A stretch of 64,000 nucleotides of DNA, taken from positions 1 to 64,000 of the forward strand of contig CAJMAC010000007.1 in the NCBI GenBank assembly GCA_905211265.1. Reading direction: 5' to 3'. The stretch comes from an uncultured Eubacteriales bacterium (lineage in GTDB: Bacteria; Bacillota_I; Bacilli_A; RF39; UBA660). The notes under the pieces are model-generated. The model searched no databases. It was given only the letters and a program-made list of their open reading frames with translations, and was not told where the DNA came from. The position numbers and the translations under genes are program-made. This document shows, piece after piece, positions 27,594 to 37,900 of this stretch; position 1 is the stretch's first letter; the number at the start of each line of letters is the position of its first letter.

Positions 27594-27797
27594 GCCCCCT
27601 GAAGGAGCCGAAAGGCTCCGCTTTTTGTTTAAATCTAGAATACATACTACTAAAACTTGTATTCTTTTTATTATGTTTACTCTAAGCCTAAGGTCTTAGA
27701 GTGTTAGATTAAGCCTTTATAAAAGTCTTAATCTAATAGCATATGTTATTATTTATGTAGAAGATAACTAAATAAATAATATTATTTCAAAAAATAA
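27594..27797. repeat. Att-like site 2 plus four-hairpin intergenic repeat, copy A
   Basis: In order: CCCCCTGAA with hairpin GGAGCC-GAAA-GGCTCC and CTTTTTG; terminator AGAATACA/TGTATTCT with T-run (27637-27669); hairpin ACTCTAAG-CCTAAGGT-CTTAGAGT (27679-27702); hairpin TTAGATTAAG/CTTAATCTAA with an inner CTTT/AAAG (27704-27736). A conserved tail containing AGAAGATAACTAAATAA follows. Nearly the same 200 bases recur at 38125. Confidence 0.8.
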
Positions 27798-27927
27798 CTG
27801 AATTAGTAAATAAAGGTACTTGATTGCTAATTTTATTATTAGCATTTCGTAACTTCTAAATTTATTGCACTATTGTTTAAACTGTTATTATAATAGCGAT
27901 ATAATTGTGTAAAAAAATTTTTATATA

Positions 27928-27970
27928 TTTGTCCGAAAATGTAGACAAAATCTAAAAAAAGTGATAAAAT
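27928..27970 (+). promoter_or_regulatory. Operator and promoter of the restriction-modification regulator
   Basis: TTTGTC (27928-27933) and GACAAA (27944-27949) are a perfect inverted pair with a 10-base spacer. The right half overlaps the -35 TAGACA (27942-27947). The -10 TAAAAT lies at 27965-27970, 17 bases on. The geometry implies repression, probably by the XRE protein it drives. Confidence 0.65.
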
Positions 27971-28009
27971 TAAATCTAGAAGGAATAATTTGGAGAAAGA
28001 AGTGAAAAT

Positions 28010-28531
28010 ATGAATTCAAATGAACTTAAAAATATTATTGAGAATGCTAGAATTGTTAAAGGAATTTCTCAAAGAGAACTTGCTAAATTATCTGGAATAA
28101 GTAGAAGTACCTTAAATGATATTATTAATGGGAAAATTAAAAAAGTAGATGTTGATTCTTTAAAAAAGATAGCTGAAACTTTAGATTTATCTTTAACTAA
28201 TCTTTTAAAAATTGCTGGTTATGATGAATTTTTAGATTATTTGTCTTTAGATAAATATAAAAATAAATCCACGAAGGATTTAAAAGAAATGATTGAAAAA
28301 TATAAAAAGTCAGAATTAGATTTATTAGATTTTGATGCACAAAAAAGAAAAAAGGTAAAAAAAGCAAGACAACACTTGTTTTATACAATTGAGCATTTAA
28401 AAATAATGCAAGAAAGTAAGGATAGTTTATATACAATAGATAAAACTATAGAAGATATTAAATGGTGTTTTGATGAATTAGAAGATGTGGAACAGAAATA
28501 TGATTATGATAAATTACCAAAAGATATGTAG
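28010..28531 (+). CDS. XRE regulator of the restriction-modification cassette (controller-like)
   Basis: This 173-aa protein has a Cro/CI-type helix-turn-helix (ISQRELAKLSGISRSTLNDI, about residues 19-38) and a helical C-terminal half with a basic patch (DAQKRKKVKKARQH). It is longer than classic C proteins (about 80 aa). It sits nine bases before the restriction gene and behind an operator, the logic of restriction control in which the regulator delays nuclease expression. Confidence 0.8.
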   Translation: MNSNELKNIIENARIVKGISQRELAKLSGISRSTLNDIINGKIKKVDVDSLKKIAETLDLSLTNLLKIAGYDEFLDYLSLDKYKNKSTKDLKEMIEKYKKSELDLLDFDAQKRKKVKKARQHLFYTIEHLKIMQESKDSLYTIDKTIEDIKWCFDELEDVEQKYDYDKLPKDM

Positions 28532-28540
28532 GAGGATTAT

Positions 28541-29719
28541 ATGAAAATAAGTAATGTAATAGTAGAACAAATTCTTAATTCAACAGTTGTTGAAGATTAT
28601 GCAGAAATATTAACTCCAACTGAAATGAAAGAAATAGTATGTGAATCATTTAAAGATTCAAGAGTAAGTTCAGATGGTTATATTTATGGTTCTTACACGG
28701 GAACAAAATATTGTATATTATGCAAAAATATAAGTTATTTAGGAAATCCACATCCAATATATAAAAAACGCATTCAAATACCAGATGGTTTTATAACTTT
28801 ATATAATGAAAATATAAAAAAAGGTATAACAACGTTATTGATAGGAGTTTATAAATATAAAGATACTATATTATTTTGTGATTTTGATACTTCTAAATAT
28901 ATTAACAATAAATCACATAATTCTTCAGCGCATATATATACGATAGATTTATTAAACGGTGTTAGAAATGGCATTTTTAAGAAGAAAGATTATAGAAATA
29001 ACATAATAACTGTTTTTGATGAAAACAATGTTAATAAGTTTCTTGAAATGAAATTAAATGTATCATCAACTACAGGAGTAGAAGTTTTTGATACATTAGA
29101 TGAGTTTTTTGCATCTATGTTTAAAGAATGGGTTGGAATTGAATGTTATATGGAAATGATTGAAAATGGTTTTAATAACAAATTTCAACCAGAATGGCCT
29201 GGCTTTTACTTGGAATATAAATTAGAAAAGTATTTAGAGGAAAATCATAAAACAGATATTATTAGATATTGTCAAAATAAAAAGAATGGTGATGTTGATT
29301 TAGATTTATATTTCCCAAAATTAGGGATGTATGGTGATTTAAAAACACATAGTTTAAATAGTAATGCTATTCAAGGTAATGATTACAATACAATAATGGA
29401 TTTAATAGAAAAACAAAGTGTATATTATATTGTTTGTAGTCATGAAACAGAAAAAGATAAAAACCATGGTTTTGTTGTGACAGAATTTTGGAATAGGGCT
29501 CAAAATAAAACAGATTTACATAGTTATGGAAACAAAATGAAATATAGTGTAAAAATAACAAAGTATTATATATTGGAAATAAATAAATATAATAAAAAAT
29601 ATTTAGAAATATTTAAACAAGGAAAAAATAGTGATGGCAAATCTAGAGAACCAAAGATAATGATACCAGATAAATATATAGAAAATTTTCTTGTACATAT
29701 TGTAGAATTTGATGATTAA
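28541..29719 (+). CDS. Probable type II restriction endonuclease
   Basis: This 392-aa protein precedes a cytosine-5 methyltransferase by 68 bases. A PD-(D/E)XK-like core is visible near residues 235-270: NGDVDLDLYFPKLGMYGDLKTH, where an acidic residue precedes a DLK motif; the Glu in YLEYKLEKYL may also contribute. The N-terminal half contains many aromatic residues and beta-prone segments. The recognition site cannot be inferred. The AGGAGG site seven bases before the ATG predicts high expression. Position and fold hints are good, but the family is not named with confidence. Confidence 0.65.
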   Translation: MKISNVIVEQILNSTVVEDYAEILTPTEMKEIVCESFKDSRVSSDGYIYGSYTGTKYCILCKNISYLGNPHPIYKKRIQIPDGFITLYNENIKKGITTLLIGVYKYKDTILFCDFDTSKYINNKSHNSSAHIYTIDLLNGVRNGIFKKKDYRNNIITVFDENNVNKFLEMKLNVSSTTGVEVFDTLDEFFASMFKEWVGIECYMEMIENGFNNKFQPEWPGFYLEYKLEKYLEENHKTDIIRYCQNKKNGDVDLDLYFPKLGMYGDLKTHSLNSNAIQGNDYNTIMDLIEKQSVYYIVCSHETEKDKNHGFVVTEFWNRAQNKTDLHSYGNKMKYSVKITKYYILEINKYNKKYLEIFKQGKNSDGKSREPKIMIPDKYIENFLVHIVEFDD

Positions 29720-29787
29720 AATGAGTGAAAAGGGTAACTTTTTGAAGAAAAATTTGTTAAAATAAATATAATGTCAGGAGGAAAAAA

Positions 29788-30960
29788 GTGAAAAAGTTTA
29801 AATTTATAGATTTGTTTTCAGGAATTGGTGGATTTCATCAAGCAATGGAAAATTTAGGTGGCGAATGTGTTTTTGCTTCCGATATAGATAAATATGCAAT
29901 AGAAACTTATAAAGAAAATTATGGTATTGATTCAGATATAAATGTAAGAGATATTAAGGAAGAAGATATTCCTAAACATGATGTTTTATGTGCTGGTTTT
30001 CCCTGTCAAACATTTTCAAAAGCTGGAAAAAGAATGGGGTTTCAAGATGAAACAAAAGGAACACTTTTCTTTGAAATTGAAAGAATCTTAAAATACCATA
30101 AAACAAAATATATAATTTTAGAGAATGTTAGAAATTTGGTATCCCATGATCATGGAAATACATGGAAAACTATTTATACACATTTGAAAGAATTAGGTTA
30201 TAGATTAACACCAAGACCGTTAATATTAAGTCCTCATCAGTTAGGTGTTCCACAATTAAGAGAAAGAGTTGTAATTTTAGGAATATATGATCCTAAAAAT
30301 AGTGATAAAGATTTGGCCTTTAATTTTAATGCTTTAGAAAAACTTAAAACTAAAGAAGATAACAATATATATGATATTATTGAAACAGGAAAAGTTGAAG
30401 AAAAATATTATATAACTGAAAGAGAAAAATACATTTTAACAGCATGGGATAATTTTTATAAAGGAATAAAAGAAAAGGTGTTAGGGTTCCCTGTTTGGTT
30501 TGAATATTTTAAAAAGAAACCAACTGATGATATGCCTAATTGGAAAAAGGAATTTATTGAAAAAAATAATAAGTTATATAAAAATAACAAAGAATTTATA
30601 GATAAGTGGTCTAAGGAATATAACAATTTAAAAGATTTTACTCCAACTCAAAGAAAATTTGAATGGCAAGCTGGAGATTCTATTGAGTCATTATGGGACG
30701 GATTAATCCAATTTAGACCATCTGGAATAAGAGTTAAGAAACCAACATGTTTTCCAGCTTTAGTTGCACTTGTTCAGATTCCAATAATAGGAAAGTATCA
30801 AAGAAGATTGACTGTAAGAGAAGCAGCAAGATTGCAAAGTTTTCCGGATAACTTTAAACCAAATAATAATGCTCAACAAGCATATAAGCAGTTTGGAAAT
30901 GCTGTAAACGTAAAAGTAATTCAATTGGCAGCAGAAGAATTGTTTAATTACGAAGGGTAG
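29788..30960 (+). CDS. dcm: DNA (cytosine-5) methyltransferase
   Basis: This 390-aa protein starts at GTG behind AGGAGG. Conserved motifs in order are FIDLFSGIGGFHQA (I), AGFPCQTFSKAG with the catalytic Cys (IV), ILENVRNL (VI), QLRERV (VIII), and QFGNAV (X) near the C-terminus. The variable region between VIII and IX is long (about 130 aa), so it is a single-specificity type II enzyme. It protects host DNA from the preceding endonuclease. A terminator overlaps its stop codon. Confidence 0.95.
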   Translation: MKKFKFIDLFSGIGGFHQAMENLGGECVFASDIDKYAIETYKENYGIDSDINVRDIKEEDIPKHDVLCAGFPCQTFSKAGKRMGFQDETKGTLFFEIERILKYHKTKYIILENVRNLVSHDHGNTWKTIYTHLKELGYRLTPRPLILSPHQLGVPQLRERVVILGIYDPKNSDKDLAFNFNALEKLKTKEDNNIYDIIETGKVEEKYYITEREKYILTAWDNFYKGIKEKVLGFPVWFEYFKKKPTDDMPNWKKEFIEKNNKLYKNNKEFIDKWSKEYNNLKDFTPTQRKFEWQAGDSIESLWDGLIQFRPSGIRVKKPTCFPALVALVQIPIIGKYQRRLTVREAARLQSFPDNFKPNNNAQQAYKQFGNAVNVKVIQLAAEELFNYEG

Positions 30961-30974
30961 TTCCTTCTTTTTTT
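30952..30974 (+). terminator. Terminator overlapping the dcm stop codon
   Basis: GAAGG (30952-30956) pairs with CCTTC (30963-30967), followed by seven T. The stop codon lies in the loop. It isolates the restriction pair from the next operon. Confidence 0.7.
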
Positions 30975-30980
30975 GTTCAT

Positions 30981-31044
30981 ATTTTTGTAATATATTCAAA
31001 ATATTACAAAAATATATTGACAATATGTTCAAAATGTGTATAAT
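30981..31044 (+). promoter_or_regulatory. Palindromic operator and consensus promoter of the GHKL operon
   Basis: ATTTTTGTAATAT (30981-30993) and ATATTACAAAAAT (31001-31013) form a perfect 13-bp inverted repeat with 7-base spacer. Directly after it lie TTGACA (31017-31022) and TATAAT (31039-31044), 16 bases apart. This is one of the best promoters in the window and is evidently under tight control. Confidence 0.75.
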
Positions 31045-31069
31045 ATGTGGTGAATGAGGGGTGACTGTC

Positions 31070-31285
31070 ATGGAACAGAAAAAAGCAAAATTTAGAGAAT
31101 TAGCTGAAAAAAGAGTTAGCAATGCTTTAAAGCAAATTCAATTAATTGGTAATCTTTCTAACACAAGAGTATATGAATATGATGAGGAAGACATTAAGAA
31201 AATATTTAAAACATTAAAAGAGGAAATTGGTTTGTCTGAAGCAAAATTCAAATCAAAAGGTAGAGATAGAAATTTTAAGTTTTAG
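31070..31285 (+). CDS. 71-aa basic helical protein of the GHKL operon
   Basis: The start at 31070 has GAGGGGTG upstream. The protein runs MEQKKAKFRELAEKRVSNAL, then a GNLSNTRVYEYDEEDIKKIF motif, and ends basic (KSKGRDRNFKF). I recall similar small proteins next to defence ATPases, but no function is established. It is 14 bases from the ATPase gene and could be a subunit or a DNA-binding cofactor. Confidence 0.6.
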   Translation: MEQKKAKFRELAEKRVSNALKQIQLIGNLSNTRVYEYDEEDIKKIFKTLKEEIGLSEAKFKSKGRDRNFKF

Positions 31286-31299
31286 AGGGAGTGATATTG

Positions 31300-33549
31300 A
31301 TGTTGAAGAAATTATTTAATGCAAATAGCGTTAAGGATATTAATGAATTGATTAAACTATTAGAAAGTAAGTATGATACAGAATGGATTCCAGTAGGTAA
31401 TAATGAATCAAATCATTCAACTTTTCAAATGCTTGAAAGAGGCGAGAATGGAATTATAGAAAGGTTAACTAATGCAATAGATGCAGTTATTGAAAAAGAG
31501 TATTTTTTAAATCCTGATGAAAATTTAAATAGTCCAAGAAAATCATCAGAAAAATACTTTGGTATAAAAGAAGGTAATTTGGCTAACTACAATATTAAAG
31601 ATATTAAGAAAGAACTTAAAGATTTAGTAAAATTAAACGTTTTAGAATCAAATAAAAAAGGAAGACCCACTATAGAGATTAGAGATTATGGGATCGGATT
31701 ATCTTCAGAAGAATTTGGTAAAACTATTTTAAGTTTACAAGGTGGAAACAAATTGAAAAAATTTTATTTAGCAGGAACATTTGGTCAAGGAGGATCAACT
31801 GCAAATATTTTTTCTAAACACACATTATTTATCTCAAAGCCAATTCCAGAAAAGAATAATTCTAATAAAATTTCATTTACGATTACAAAAGAATTTAACG
31901 ATTTAGATTATAAAACTCCAATTCATAAATATTTAGTATTAAAGAGTACTAAATGTCCTATAACTGTTGAAGATTGTAATAATGAATTTGAACCAGGTAC
32001 ACTTGTTAGACATATAGAAATGAATATTAATCAATATGGTAGAAGTAGTGCAAAAGCGCCAGGAGATAATAGTATTTATCATTTTGTTAATAAAAAACTA
32101 TTTAATCCAATTTTACCTATTAAAATAACAGAAAATAGATTAGAAGTTGATAGAACTAATATAGAAAGAAATAATAATACTATTGTTGCATTAGGATGTA
32201 ATTCTAGATTAAATGATAATAGTAATGTTAAATATAGTGATAAATTGATTACTGAATATATATTCGGTGGAACGATAACAATTAATTATTGGATAATAAA
32301 TGATAGAAATTCATATAAAAACTATAATGATAAATCAACGCCTGTTTTATATACTATAAACGGACAGGTAGAAGGATATGAAACGGCCAATTTTTTTGAA
32401 AAAATTGGTAAACCTTATTTATTAAATCATTTAATTGTAAATGTTGATTGTGACGGTATGGATGATAGAATTAAAGCAAGATTATTTACATCAGATAGAA
32501 CTAAATTTCAAGATAATGATTATACTGACACATTAAGAAAAAAAGTTATTAATATTCTAATCGAAGATATGAAATTAGTAGAGTTTAATAGATTCTTTAA
32601 AGAACAAATGTTAAGTGAATCATCTGAGAATATTAGTGATGAGTTAAATAAAAAAATAGAGAATAAATTAAAGGTATTTTTAAATACAGGTGGAATTGGT
32701 AAAGTTTCTAAGGAGATTCCAACTCCAAAACCACCAAGACCAACCACATCAGAACCTTTTGAAAAACCTGAATTATTTGATTTTCCTACATTCCTTGATA
32801 TTTCTAATCAAGAGCAATATGAGTTACCAATAAATAAAGATTTAGTATTAAATTATATTTCAGATGCTGACCATGAAAAATATTCAATGGAAGATAATTT
32901 GAATTTTATAATTGAAAAAGAAAATATGCTAATATTTGATGGATTTAAATTTTATAAAAACGGGCATGGAATAATTAATTATAAATTGGCTCCAGAAGTA
33001 AAAGTTGGTGACGAAATATTCTTTAAATTATTTATAAAAGGATTTGATGATGATTCAAATTTATCATCTTCAATTATGATTAAAATTGTAGATAAAGAGA
33101 AAGACGATCAACAAAATACAGAACAAACTAAACAACCACCAAAAATAAATACAAGATCTGTTTTTAAAACAAGCCAAGAATTTGATGAATTATTTGGTGA
33201 AGATGAAGAATTGCCAAGTGTATTAAGAGACTCGGATGAATCTATTGATATATTTATTAATATGGAAAACAAATCATTAAGAAAACTACAAGAAAATACT
33301 ACGAAAGGTAGCAATGATAATGATTCTGTTAAAATATTAAATAATGAATATATAAAACAGATTGCTTACTATAGTTTAATTTTACATATAAATGAATCTA
33401 AAAAATCTGATGATGAAAAAATGAATGATAAATCAAAATCAGAAGAATTAAAAAGAGTAGCTATATTAATTACTGGTATGATTAATGATAATCTTTCAAT
33501 TTATATAACAGAAAGTGGGAATAATAATGGAATTGAAGAATCTAATTAG
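31300..33549 (+). CDS. MORC/MutL/Hsp90-like GHKL ATPase
   Basis: This 749-aa protein has the Bergerat ATP-binding fold in its first 200 residues: the N motif with LTNAIDAVIE, the G1-like IEIRDYGIGLS, and G2-like GTFGQGGSTANIF. A transducer-like domain follows to about residue 420. After a Pro-rich linker (PTPKPPRPTT, near 470) there is a beta-rich domain and an acidic C-terminus. GHKL ATPases of this type are known in prokaryotic restriction-modification loci, where they are related to eukaryotic MORC proteins. The ATG at 31300 follows GAGGGAG; the earlier GTG overlaps that site. Confidence 0.8.
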   Translation: MLKKLFNANSVKDINELIKLLESKYDTEWIPVGNNESNHSTFQMLERGENGIIERLTNAIDAVIEKEYFLNPDENLNSPRKSSEKYFGIKEGNLANYNIKDIKKELKDLVKLNVLESNKKGRPTIEIRDYGIGLSSEEFGKTILSLQGGNKLKKFYLAGTFGQGGSTANIFSKHTLFISKPIPEKNNSNKISFTITKEFNDLDYKTPIHKYLVLKSTKCPITVEDCNNEFEPGTLVRHIEMNINQYGRSSAKAPGDNSIYHFVNKKLFNPILPIKITENRLEVDRTNIERNNNTIVALGCNSRLNDNSNVKYSDKLITEYIFGGTITINYWIINDRNSYKNYNDKSTPVLYTINGQVEGYETANFFEKIGKPYLLNHLIVNVDCDGMDDRIKARLFTSDRTKFQDNDYTDTLRKKVINILIEDMKLVEFNRFFKEQMLSESSENISDELNKKIENKLKVFLNTGGIGKVSKEIPTPKPPRPTTSEPFEKPELFDFPTFLDISNQEQYELPINKDLVLNYISDADHEKYSMEDNLNFIIEKENMLIFDGFKFYKNGHGIINYKLAPEVKVGDEIFFKLFIKGFDDDSNLSSSIMIKIVDKEKDDQQNTEQTKQPPKINTRSVFKTSQEFDELFGEDEELPSVLRDSDESIDIFINMENKSLRKLQENTTKGSNDNDSVKILNNEYIKQIAYYSLILHINESKKSDDEKMNDKSKSEELKRVAILITGMINDNLSIYITESGNNNGIEESN

Positions 33550-34816
33550 TAATATGAATGGTGGAAATATTACTCTTGATGATGGTGTAATAAAAATCGA
33601 TTCAATTATTACTGAAGGAAAATATAATATACTTATTTCATTTTTAAATGAAAAAAATATATTTACAACAAATGATTTAAAAAAAATGAATGTTAATGAT
33701 TATAATAAATTGAAGATGGAAATACCAAATATTGATGGCGTGGGCGAAGAAAGAACCAAGTTGTTTATAAAGAAATTAGATAATGTTAGAAAAAACAAAC
33801 ATGAAATAAAAGCAAAAACACCAAATAAAAATGATTCTGAATATCCTATTGTAGAATTACTTGGAAAATTTAAAACTACTGTCAATTGGTCAGTAGAAAT
33901 AAATCATATATTATATAATAAATACGATGAGTATGTAGATATAAGACAAGTAAAAAATGATGGTACAAGAGGGAAAGGAATTTCTATAAAAAGACAAGAT
34001 TTTGATAAATTTAAAGAAATTATTTCTTCTATTAATTTGGATATTATAAAAGATAAAATAGTACCTTTAGAAAGTTTAGAATTAGAATCAGGTGATAAGA
34101 ATGTTGAATCTACCAATACTTTGAACTTGGAAAAAATATTTTTTGAGAGCAATGAAAAAAAATCTTTAAAAGAACAGATATTAGAAAATGAAGACAGGTT
34201 ATATAAAGTGTTTAAAGATGATTTTGGGTTAGCAATAAAATTTTTTAAAGCAAAAATTGAAAGCCTTAGGGAAGATGGAGATATTGTAAAGTTTTTAGAA
34301 AATCCATCTATTCTTGATATAAAAAAAGAACAATTTGATAAGACACATATCAAAGGTATGAAAACCGCTATTGATATAAAAAATGATTTTGATAAAAGTG
34401 ATTTGAAATATACAACAATAGATAGTTTGAATTTAAATGAAAGTGTTAATACAATGACTATTTGTAGTATAGCAAATAATTTTAATGTCATGTTAGGAAT
34501 GTATTATGATGACATAACTAAATCTTTAATATTGAAATGTCAAATTAAAGATGGAACTTATGAAGATAAATGGATTAAACCAAATAAAAAACTATATTAT
34601 TGTTTACAAAATGAAACAGATGAAAATTTTTCAAGACTTAGTTTTTCTAAATATCCAAATACAGTCTGTAAGAATATATTATTTGGCTATGATCTAGAAA
34701 CAAAAGTATATTTATTTTATAGATATAATAAAAATGATGACTATATATATGCTGGTGAAGTTAAATTAGAAAAATTTGTAAATGGTAATAAAGCAATTAT
34801 AGTCAATATCGGATAA
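33527..34816 (+). CDS. 429-aa partner of the GHKL ATPase, HhH-like N-terminus
   Basis: The gene overlaps the ATPase end by 23 bases, so the two are obligately co-expressed. Near residue 75 the stretch IPNIDGVGEERTKLFIKKL resembles a helix-hairpin-helix DNA-binding motif. The middle is Lys/Glu-rich and helical. The last 110 residues are beta-rich and aromatic (FYRYNKNDDYIYAGEVKLEKF), vaguely like the DUF3427-type domains of restriction proteins; that resemblance is weak. It may supply DNA or target binding for the ATPase. No nuclease motif is secure. Confidence 0.55.
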   Translation: MELKNLISNMNGGNITLDDGVIKIDSIITEGKYNILISFLNEKNIFTTNDLKKMNVNDYNKLKMEIPNIDGVGEERTKLFIKKLDNVRKNKHEIKAKTPNKNDSEYPIVELLGKFKTTVNWSVEINHILYNKYDEYVDIRQVKNDGTRGKGISIKRQDFDKFKEIISSINLDIIKDKIVPLESLELESGDKNVESTNTLNLEKIFFESNEKKSLKEQILENEDRLYKVFKDDFGLAIKFFKAKIESLREDGDIVKFLENPSILDIKKEQFDKTHIKGMKTAIDIKNDFDKSDLKYTTIDSLNLNESVNTMTICSIANNFNVMLGMYYDDITKSLILKCQIKDGTYEDKWIKPNKKLYYCLQNETDENFSRLSFSKYPNTVCKNILFGYDLETKVYLFYRYNKNDDYIYAGEVKLEKFVNGNKAIIVNIG

Positions 34817-34930
34817 CGAACACATTTATATAATGTCATAACGTCATTTTGCTAAGTATTAATGAAGAAAACAAACTATAATACAAATAATACGAGTTTA
34901 TGCTCTTTTTGGGTTTTGGGAGGTGATATT

Positions 34931-37900
34931 TTGTATTATATTAATGATAAAGTAAAAGAAAAATTTAATAATGATGATTATTTTGACGGAAAAGAATATG
35001 TAAGAAAAATAAAAGAAGCGATTAAAACAAAAGATATTAAATCTATTGGTGTTTATGGCAAATGGGGAATAGGAAAAACATCAATAATCAAAAATGCTAT
35101 TTCTGAATTAATTGAGGAAGGAGAATACGCAGAAAATCAAATAGTTGAATACAATGCATGGAAATATAACGAATACGATTTTATGAGAGATTTTTTAATA
35201 GTTTGCTCTAATAAAATTGAAGGAGAAAAAACTGCTAAAGAACGTGAAGAAAGTTATTATAGCGATAGTTCTGAAGATAGACAATTGTATGTGATGTTAT
35301 GGAAAAAACTGGGAACATTTATAAAGAAAAGTTGGCGTGTTCTTTTGTTTCTTACAATTACATATATTGTTTCAGTAATAGTAATACTTTATATAAATTA
35401 TTTAAAACCAACATTGTTTGATTGTGCTGATTTATTGATACCTTTAACTCTAACTTTAATTAGTTTTATTTTACCACTATTCTTAGTTTCCGAAATAACT
35501 CACAAGTCAATAAGTAAAAAGTTTTCTCCAGAACAATTTGCAAGAGATTTTGAGGATATAGTAAAAAATAAAAAAGTATTAATTTTTATTGATGATATTG
35601 ATAGATGTAGTTATGAAGAAATAAAATCTACTTTTGATACACTAAAAACATTTATTTTAGATGAGAGTTATAATGTTAAGTTTATTATACCGGTAGATCC
35701 AAACATTTTATTTAATTCATTGGAAGAACAAACATACGATTATTTTTCTAAAATTATTGATTTTCCTATAGAAATAAAGAATTATACCAAAGTAAAATTT
35801 GAACCTTTAAAAGAAGAAATATTAAAAGAAGTAAATAATGATTATAAAGAAATAGTTAGTGATGGTTTATATTTAGCATCCAAATTCTACATTGATACAC
35901 CTAGAAAAATGAAAAAATTTGCAAATGAATTTGTTAATGAAATATATAATCATTCTCCTAAAGAAATATATGATAAAGGATATATGTTTGCTAAATTGAT
36001 AATTTTAAAGAATGAATTTCCAAATTATTATTATAATTTAATTAGGAACTATAATACAGTTATTGAAATAACAAAAGATGAAATAACAAACTATAAATCT
36101 AAAGATTATACTGAATCAAAGAAACAAAAAAAAGGTGTTGTATTTAGTATGAGATTGCTGGACTTCTTATCAAAAACGGACAGTGTTGATTTATATAATT
36201 TCCCAATGTATGAAAATAAAATTTCATATTCAGAATATAAAATCAAAGCTATATGTGAGGATCCGTTTGTTAAAAATAAATTTGATGATAGAGTAAAAAT
36301 AGATTTAAAAGAAAATATAGTGTATTTAGATTATGAATTTTCTGAAAATATTATTAAACCTATAATAAATAATAAATTTTTATACAGTGATCCATTAAAA
36401 AGAGTCTGCTTTCTTTTCGTCGAATTTAAAAGACAAGAAAATAGTGAAATTTTCAATAAATATTTTGAAGAAATTATTGATAATTTCGAATCATTAAAAC
36501 AAGATTGTAATTTGTTTGTTTCAGAAAAGATAAATGAAGAAAATATTTCACATTTAAATTTAAAATATATATTTGAATGTGTAGAAGATTATATCGATTT
36601 ATTGAAAGAACACAATAAGAATTTATTAAAGGATAATCTTTTAATAAAGATACTTCAACTTATACAAAATAATATAGATGGGAGTTTTCAATATGTTGAA
36701 GATGAATTATTAATATTTATTCAAAAATTTAAAGAATTAAAAAATGTTGATGACCCAAATATGATTAAAATAATTGATAAATTATTATCTAATAATTTTG
36801 AAAAATACTATAAAGAATTAGATTGGTATTTAAAGTTTAGTTCATCTGCAGGTAAAACATGCTTTGTAGGAAATATAATAAAACTAATAGAAAATAATAT
36901 AGAATTAGACGAAGAGTTAATAGAAAAATATTTAGATAATAGATATTTTTCTATAAATACAAACAACTATTTTGATAATGTATCAAATAATATTGCTGAT
37001 ATATTAGAGAAACCGAGCATCTATAAATGTATATTGTCACCATTATATAACAATTTAAACAGCAAAGATATTTCTTTTGAAAAACTAGAAAATGTAATTA
37101 ATAATACTAAATATATATCTAATAATGAGGATATTAATAAACTAATTTTAAGAATAGTATTAGAAATGAAAAAATCTATTGGCTTTGATGAAACCAAATA
37201 TAAATTAATTTTAACAAACATTGGTACAGAATATGAAAAAAGCGAATCTATTAGTAATCCATTTAAAGAATTTCTCGAAGAGTGTAACGATGACGATAGA
37301 TACATTCTTCTTGGTTATAATGAAGAAACTAAAATATTTAATAACTTTAAGGTGTTAAAAAATTATAAATTATCATTTGTTAATAAAGATTCATTGTTGT
37401 TCAATATATTGTGTAATTCATACTGCAAATTTGAAGATTTTGTTGTAAAAACAGACTTAGAAAGACATGGCTTAAAATTATCAAGTCTAAAAAATGAAAT
37501 AAAAAATATAATAAAAGAAAATATTGACAATACAATTTACCTTATTAACGATTTTAGTGAAGAAGAAATTAATGATATTGATTTTCAACTTTTAAATATA
37601 AATGAAATAAAGTTAGAATATATAGAAAATAAATATTTATTAACCAAAATTGTAAATCAATTAAAGATGAATGTTGACAATAATATAAGAAATATTAAAT
37701 CAAATAAAGAAAATAAAGAATTAATAAAAGAAGAAGTGGATAAATTATTGCTAAATGCAAATAAATTATATGCAGAAATAAAATATAGCGATAAAACTTT
37801 ATGGACAAAACTAAAAATAATAAATGAGTATCTGGCATTAAATGAATTAATTGATACTTATTATATTCCAAAATTAAAAGAATATCCCAATTTAATTAAA

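Larger units (their letters stand above)
17470..27603. mobile_element. Integrative element, unit 1 (tyrosine-integrase type)
   Basis: The unit is bounded by similar sites: CCCCCTGAA, a GC hairpin and CTTTGTTTA at 17470-17510, and CCCCCTGAA, a hairpin and CTTTTTGTTTA at 27595-27630. Inside each end lies a pair of TAGGTACCCA-like repeats with 12-bp period, as expected for integrase arm sites. Contents are integrase, RepA-like ATPase, excisionase-like protein, an XRE regulator, cargo and TnpV. No relaxase is present, so it resembles a mobilisable element or a phage satellite. The exact cut sites are inferred. Confidence 0.6.

Noticed and set aside
17470..27603. Unit 1 considered as a full prophage or conjugative element
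   Set aside because: No capsid, terminase, portal, relaxase or type IV secretion gene is present.
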